A stretch of 10,212 nt of DNA from Thiomargarita sp. (GTDB lineage Bacteria; Pseudomonadota; Gammaproteobacteria; Beggiatoales; Beggiatoaceae), in contig DYNO01000121.1 in NCBI GenBank assembly GCA_020721025.1, positions 1-10,212 on the forward strand, written 5' to 3'. Made by a program: the position numbers and the translations under genes. Positions 7,398 to 10,212 of the stretch are shown here, in pieces. The number at the start of each line of letters is the position of its first letter. Within the stretch, counting starts at the first letter, position 1. The notes under the pieces are model-generated. The model was not told the DNA's origin and did no database searches. It saw nothing but the letters and a program-made list of their open reading frames with translations.

Positions 7398-7402
7398 CTC
7401 CT
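7398..7402 (-). promoter_or_regulatory. Strong ribosome binding site of the DUF1318 gene
   Basis: AGGAG on the minus strand, 8 bases from the ATG at 7389. It is the clearest Shine-Dalgarno on the minus strand here, supports the chosen start, and implies good translation of this two-gene unit. Confidence 0.7.
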
Positions 7403-7459
7403 GAAAATGGATGGTATCAAATGAGTGAAAATAGTTCAATTGCTTGATTTTAGACAAGA

Positions 7460-8050
7460 TTATCTAAAACGTTTCATCCAAAAAATCATTGGTTTTTCCG
7501 AAGGTTTCGCTTCGTCAATTTCTTTCCACGTAAATGCTGTATGCAATTCCGCCCGTTTTTGATAACCGCGTTTGTACCAAAATTTATCTAGGGACACATA
7601 ATCAATCGGACGGCGTGGGTGAATGAGAGGGCGTTCCACCGCGCAGAATACTGCATAGTTTGCATTATTACTACGGGCATAGGCTTCCCGTTCTTCAAAA
7701 AATTTTACCCCAATTCCTTGCCCTCGATATTGTTGTTGCAGCACGGATTCGCCAAGATAAAAGATTTGTTCCAGAGGAATATTTTGGGCGAGAAACGGAC
7801 GTTGCACTTCTTCTGACGCACGATACAAGGGCATTGCCGTCGCCGCGCCAACCACTTTATCATCATCGAAAGCAATGACAATGAAGCTGTCTGGGGATGC
7901 CGCGTAATTTTGCAAGTAATTGTTTTCATAGGTTTCATCGCCATCATACAGATACGGATAATCACGAAATATTTCAATACGCAAGCGAGCTAAATCAGCA
8001 ATGTACGGTTGAATCGCCTCACCACTCAGACTTTTAATATATAGGGGCAT
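7460..8050 (-). CDS. GNAT family N-acetyltransferase
   Basis: A 196-residue acyl-CoA-dependent acetyltransferase of the GNAT fold. Motif A is visible as YRGQGIG (108-114), which binds the acetyl-CoA pyrophosphate, preceded by the beta-strand IFYLGESVL (96-104). The N-terminal part, LARLRIEIFRDYPYLYDGDETYE (20-42), is typical of an uncharacterised proteobacterial GNAT subgroup. The middle strand FIVIAFDDDKVVGAATAMP (56-74) is the usual GNAT beta2-beta3 hairpin. The substrate cannot be read from sequence. The start is supported by GAGGA about 7-8 bases before the ATG. Its stop lies 70 bp before the DUF1318 start on the same strand, so it may head a three-gene transcript; a 7-bp stem around its stop codon (7448-7469) lacks a U-tract. 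It is divergent from ruvA across a 582-bp gap. Confidence 0.85.
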   Translation of the reverse strand: MPLYIKSLSGEAIQPYIADLARLRIEIFRDYPYLYDGDETYENNYLQNYAASPDSFIVIAFDDDKVVGAATAMPLYRASEEVQRPFLAQNIPLEQIFYLGESVLQQQYRGQGIGVKFFEEREAYARSNNANYAVFCAVERPLIHPRRPIDYVSLDKFWYKRGYQKRAELHTAFTWKEIDEAKPSEKPMIFWMKRFR

Positions 8051-8632
8051 CGGTTGTCCTCAGAGATTTGATAAAGAGAATGACGTGTCAATTTTACCAA
8101 AATTCGAGTCACATCAATTGAATGTACAACAGTTTTTGACGTAGAATTTCTGTCAAACGCAACTAAGTGATTGTTATGAAAACATTGTTGTTCAGATTAA
8201 TCGACTATCGCACAACTTTTTGAAATTATTTGTATTTATCGCAGAAACACGGTAGCATGATTTGTTATCAAGAAGAATTCAGTTATTTTCTAAGCTATTG
8301 ATTTCAATTATAATAAAATATTGGAGCAACCCGCATTACAGAATTATATTGAATAAAAACATTTTGTTGAAATAAAAAGTTAAGTATCATCTGAATTGTA
8401 TTCATCTGCAACATAACAAAACACGTAGATGATAAAATATTCTTAGTGATTGCGCGTTGATAATAGAGAATATATTTGGAAAACAATGTATTAGCTATTA
8501 GAAACTCCGATAACTTGCCTAAGAAATAATCATTGTAACTTATTGTATTCACGATAACTATTTTTGTCAATGTGTAACTTCCATGGTCGTCGATTTCGAG
8601 AATGTTTTCAAATCAGGGAAATTTGGTGAATT
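8051..8632. other. AT-rich divergent intergenic region
   Basis: A 582-bp stretch between the divergent GNAT and ruvA genes. It is visibly AT-rich and dense in stop codons on most frames. The only long open frame (minus strand, 8304-8570, 88 codons) is low-complexity, rich in Ile, Asn and Phe, has no recognisable motif and is probably not a gene. No ruvC or ruvC remnant, tRNA or clear repeat was recognised. Promoters for both flanking genes must lie here, but no convincing -35/-10 pair stands out. Confidence 0.6.
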
Positions 8633-9229
8633 ATGATCGCTCATCTACACGGTATTTTAATCGAAAAACACCCGCCCAATTTGGTTATTGAGGTGCACGG
8701 TGTGGGCTATGAAGTTGAAGCCCCGATGTCCACTTTTTATCATCTGCCTGAATTAAATCAAGAAATAAAATTATTGACCCATCTGATCATCCGAGAGGAC
8801 GCACATATTTTGTTTGGATTTGGCACAGAAGCCGAGCGACAAATGTTTCGCACCCTGATCCGAGTCAATGGGGTGGGACCCAAGTTAGCCTTGAGTATTT
8901 TGTCTGCGATGGAGTTGGAAACTTTTATCTATTGTGTACAGCAAGGAGATTTGGCGAAGTTGATCAAAATCCCCGGCGTGGGCAAGAAAACTGCGGAACG
9001 TTTGGTGATAGAAACTCGCGACCGGTTGGCACAAACAACTGTTCAATCAACAAATTTTGCTCGTCAGTCCTTAACTCAAGGTGTCACTGGTGCTGCGGAG
9101 GATGCTGTGAGCGCGTTGGTCGCGTTGGGTTATAAACTTCAAGAAGCCAGTCAATTGGTCAATGCGGTCAAGGAAGATGGTTTAAGCAGTGAGGTTTTAA
9201 TCCGTCGCGCCTTGCAGAAAGCGTTATAG
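8633..9229 (+). CDS. ruvA: Holliday junction branch migration protein RuvA
   Basis: A 198-residue RuvA, which forms tetramers on Holliday junctions and recruits RuvB helicase (and RuvC resolvase) during recombinational repair. Domain I (OB fold, 1-62) starts MIAHLHGILIEKHPP and carries the acidic pin E55-D56, the same positions as in E. coli. Domain II (about 70-130) holds two helix-hairpin-helix motifs, VNGVGPK (78-84) and IPGVGKK (113-119), that grip the DNA backbone. A flexible linker (about 131-150) leads to domain III (151-198), the RuvB-binding part, with AEDAVSALVALGYK. The length matches the family. GGTGA a few bases before the ATG is the likely ribosome site. In most gammaproteobacteria the order is ruvC-ruvA-ruvB. 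Here ruvC is absent upstream, and a repeat plus a toxin-antitoxin pair follows, so ruvB lies farther away or outside the window. Confidence 0.96.
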   Translation: MIAHLHGILIEKHPPNLVIEVHGVGYEVEAPMSTFYHLPELNQEIKLLTHLIIREDAHILFGFGTEAERQMFRTLIRVNGVGPKLALSILSAMELETFIYCVQQGDLAKLIKIPGVGKKTAERLVIETRDRLAQTTVQSTNFARQSLTQGVTGAAEDAVSALVALGYKLQEASQLVNAVKEDGLSSEVLIRRALQKAL

Positions 9230-9280
9230 CAGTCGTTCTCATTATGGAAAAATTCTACTATGATGTCAGATGTATGGAGA

Positions 9281-9323
9281 TCGTAGGGTGTATAAGCAAA
9301 GCGTCATAAACTTTTGTTATTTC
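9281..9323 (+). repeat. 43-bp direct repeat, left copy
   Basis: Identical over 43 bases to 10036-10078. It begins TCGTAGGGTGTATAAGC and ends CTTTTGTTATTTC. The two copies bracket vapBC, with starts 755 bp apart. The opening GTAGGGTG, and an internal imperfect palindrome in which GTGTATAAGC faces GCGTCATAAAC, resemble small dispersed palindromic repeats common in filamentous sulfur bacteria and cyanobacteria. This left copy ends 51 bp before the antitoxin start, so it also forms the vapBC upstream region. Confidence 0.9.
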
Positions 9324-9354
9324 AATATTTTTTGGTGCTACTTGCTCAACCCTA
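9284..9354 (+). repeat. Imperfect terminal inverted repeat containing the left 43-bp copy
   Basis: TAGGGT (9284-9289) and AGCAA (9295-9299) can pair with ACCCTA (9349-9354) and TTGCT (9342-9346), giving an 11-bp interrupted stem with a small asymmetric internal loop. The resulting 71-bp unit looks like a miniature inverted-repeat element. The right 43-bp copy lacks the distal arm, so it would be a truncated version. The pairing is seen directly; treating it as an element is inference. Confidence 0.4.
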
Positions 9355-9363
9355 ATTTATTTT

Positions 9364-9367
9364 AGGA
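9364..9367 (+). promoter_or_regulatory. Ribosome binding site deciding the vapB start
   Basis: AGGA at 9364-9367 lies 1 base before ATG 9369 but 7 bases before ATG 9375. The spacing favours 9375 as the true antitoxin start. Confidence 0.6.
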
Positions 9368-9374
9368 AATGCTG

Positions 9375-9617
9375 ATGCCTACTCAAATTGTTTTAGAAGA
9401 CCAATTGATTCAACAAGCAATTGCAATCAGTGGTATCAATAGCCCACAAATTTTAATCGAAAAGATAGTGCAAGATTTTATTCACCAAGCCGCCCCCCCA
9501 GTACCTCAAGAAATAACATTGCGAGACTGGCTAAACAAACCGGCAATGGGACAGCGCACTCGTAAAGAAATAGATCAGCAACTTGAACAAGAAAGAAATC
9601 ATTGGGAAGTGGAATGA
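9375..9617 (+). CDS. vapB: VapB-type antitoxin
   Basis: An 80-residue antitoxin. The N-terminal part, TQIVLEDQLIQQAIAISG followed by an EKIVQDFI helix, fits a ribbon-helix-helix DNA-binding fold of the VapB/DUF2191 type, expected to bind its own promoter. The C-terminal part (about 48-80), with LRDWLNKP and a highly charged EIDQQLEQERNHWE tail, is the likely toxin-wrapping region. The start at ATG 9375 was preferred to ATG 9369 from ribosome-site spacing. Its stop TGA overlaps the toxin ATG in an ATGA, the hallmark of translationally coupled toxin-antitoxin pairs. The assignment rests on the adjacent PIN toxin as much as on its own sequence; other RHH or Phd-like antitoxin classes are possible. 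Confidence 0.8.
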   Translation: MPTQIVLEDQLIQQAIAISGINSPQILIEKIVQDFIHQAAPPVPQEITLRDWLNKPAMGQRTRKEIDQQLEQERNHWEVE

Positions 9618-10027
9618 AGCTATTTTTAGATGCTAACATCATCATTTACTGGGTTGAAAGTGCTGAACCCCACTATTCCAAATGTGTTACGATGCTACGA
9701 AATCTTTGTTCGCGCTATCCTGAAGCTCAATTTGCCGCTTCTCGATTAAGTTTTTTAGAATGTCGAGTGAAACCGTTAAGGGATAAAAATTTCCAACTGC
9801 TTTCCAAGTATGACCAATTTTTTCACGCCAAGGATTTACAAATTATTGAATTAACATCTCATGTGATTGACATTGCAACGGAATTACGAAGTCAATCGGG
9901 GTTGCGCACACCGGATGCTTTGCAAGTAGCCTGTGCTTTGTCGCTATCTCTTGATCATGACATCATTTTTGTCACAGGGGATATTAGAATAAAAAATATT
10001 CAAGGATTATCTATTAGTTATATATAG
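9614..10027 (+). CDS. vapC: VapC-type PIN-domain ribonuclease toxin
   Basis: A 137-residue PIN-domain toxin, predicted to be a Mg-dependent endoribonuclease (characterised VapCs cut tRNA or rRNA) restrained by the upstream antitoxin. The four acidic residues are all present: D6 in FLDANIIIY, E49 in SFLECRV, D101 in LRTPDALQVA and D123 in VTGD. The length is typical of the family and the toxin looks catalytically intact. A TTG at 9602 is in frame and would add four residues, but ATG 9614 overlaps the antitoxin stop by four bases and has GGAAGTGGA just upstream, so it is preferred. Identical 43-bp repeats lie outside the gene pair on both sides, consistent with a mobile or exchangeable module. 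The RNA target cannot be read from sequence. Confidence 0.9.
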   Translation: MKLFLDANIIIYWVESAEPHYSKCVTMLRNLCSRYPEAQFAASRLSFLECRVKPLRDKNFQLLSKYDQFFHAKDLQIIELTSHVIDIATELRSQSGLRTPDALQVACALSLSLDHDIIFVTGDIRIKNIQGLSISYI

Positions 10028-10035
10028 TGGATAGC

Positions 10036-10078
10036 TCGTAGGGTGTATAAGCAAAGCGTCATAAACTTTTGTTATTTC
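10036..10078 (+). repeat. 43-bp direct repeat, right copy
   Basis: An exact copy of 9281-9323, starting 8 bp after the vapC stop. Flanking bases differ on both sides (GAGA versus TAGC before; AATATT versus GACATC after), so the identity is confined to the repeat rather than part of a longer duplication. After the repeat only scattered matches remain. Confidence 0.9.
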
Positions 10079-10109
10079 GACATCTTTCTGATACCGACGA
10101 GAATGAGCC

Positions 10110-10208
10110 ATGTTCTTAAATTTGGAAGTTTATTTAACAGAGACCCAAAAAGCAATCTTGTATAGAACCGATTTGAAATCTTTAATACCAAGTGAAACAG
10201 GTCTATAA
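10110..10208 (+). CDS. Possible very small ORF at right edge
   Basis: An ATG at 10110 opens a 32-codon frame ending TAA 10206-10208, beginning MFLNLEVYLTETQKAILYR. A purine-rich GAGAATGAG precedes it. It starts 31 bp after the right repeat. I do not recognise the product; it could be a tiny gene, the broken start of a longer gene interrupted by a frameshift, or chance. The window ends 4 bases later, so the context is missing. Confidence 0.25.
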   Translation: MFLNLEVYLTETQKAILYRTDLKSLIPSETGL

Positions 10209-10212
10209 CCCA

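Noticed and set aside
7448..7469. Terminator between the GNAT and DUF1318 genes
   Set aside because: A 7-bp stem (TTTTAGA/TCTAAAA) surrounds the GNAT stop codon, but it is AT-only apart from one G-C pair and no T-run follows on the minus strand.
8304..8570. 88-codon reading frame on the minus strand in the intergenic gap
   Set aside because: AT-driven composition, no motif, no convincing ribosome site, and it sits in the leader of ruvA; most likely chance.
9244..9309. 21-codon ORF after ruvA
   Set aside because: It runs into the dispersed repeat, has no ribosome site and no recognisable product.
9602..9613. TTG start for the toxin
   Set aside because: The ATGA overlap at 9614-9617 with a purine-rich site just upstream is the standard toxin-antitoxin coupling and gives the normal N-terminus MKLFLDANI.
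9281..10078. CRISPR array
   Set aside because: Only two repeats with a 712-bp coding interval; spacing and content are incompatible with CRISPR.
9281..10078. Insertion sequence or composite transposon
   Set aside because: No transposase is present; the repeats are direct and short, and no target-site duplication is evident.

Overview
The window looks like a chromosomal segment of a moderately AT-rich gammaproteobacterium. RelA, CcmB and RuvA all read as clear gammaproteobacterial family members. The low G+C, the GTAGGGTG-type dispersed repeat and the relic of an Rpn/DUF4351-type nuclease suggest a Beggiatoa/Thiotrichales-like sulfur bacterium. That placement is inference from style, not proof. 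No rRNA, tRNA, CRISPR array or intact insertion sequence was seen.

Left part (1-2165): a Fur-box-like palindrome at 5-23 lies ahead of a two-gene operon. The first gene encodes an ABC/SMC-like AAA ATPase (98-1378). The second encodes an HNH endonuclease of the retron/Septu-associated type (1386-2039). This is the PtuA/PtuB architecture of a Septu-like anti-phage system. Directly after it is a coding relic (2064-2165) resembling the C-terminus of Rpn/DUF4351 proteins, a sign of accessory-gene turnover.

Middle (2182-5506): an orphan ccmB (haem exporter membrane subunit, cytochrome c maturation) without ccmA or ccmC beside it. It is followed by relA (3054-5267), a RelA-type (p)ppGpp synthetase with the EFDD motif and a partly decayed HD hydrolase centre. 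An 8-bp inverted repeat overlaps the putative relA promoter.

Minus-strand block (5507-8050): reading right to left, a GNAT acetyltransferase, a DUF1318/YdbL-like lipoprotein, and an SbcD/YhaO-like metallophosphoesterase nuclease. The last two are 11 bp apart and probably co-transcribed. The nuclease converges on relA. No SbcC/YhaN ATPase partner is present.

Right part (8051-10212): a 582-bp AT-rich divergent intergenic region, then ruvA (Holliday junction binding) standing without ruvC upstream or ruvB immediately downstream. A vapBC toxin-antitoxin pair follows, with a 4-bp ATGA overlap. It is bracketed by two identical 43-bp direct repeats (9281-9323 and 10036-10078), which suggests the module sits in a repeat-bounded cassette.

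Overall, housekeeping genes (ccmB, relA, ruvA) are separated from their usual operon partners and interleaved with defence and toxin-antitoxin cargo. The strongest leads are the Septu-like pair behind a Fur-like site, the repeat-bracketed vapBC, and the altered RelA HD centre.
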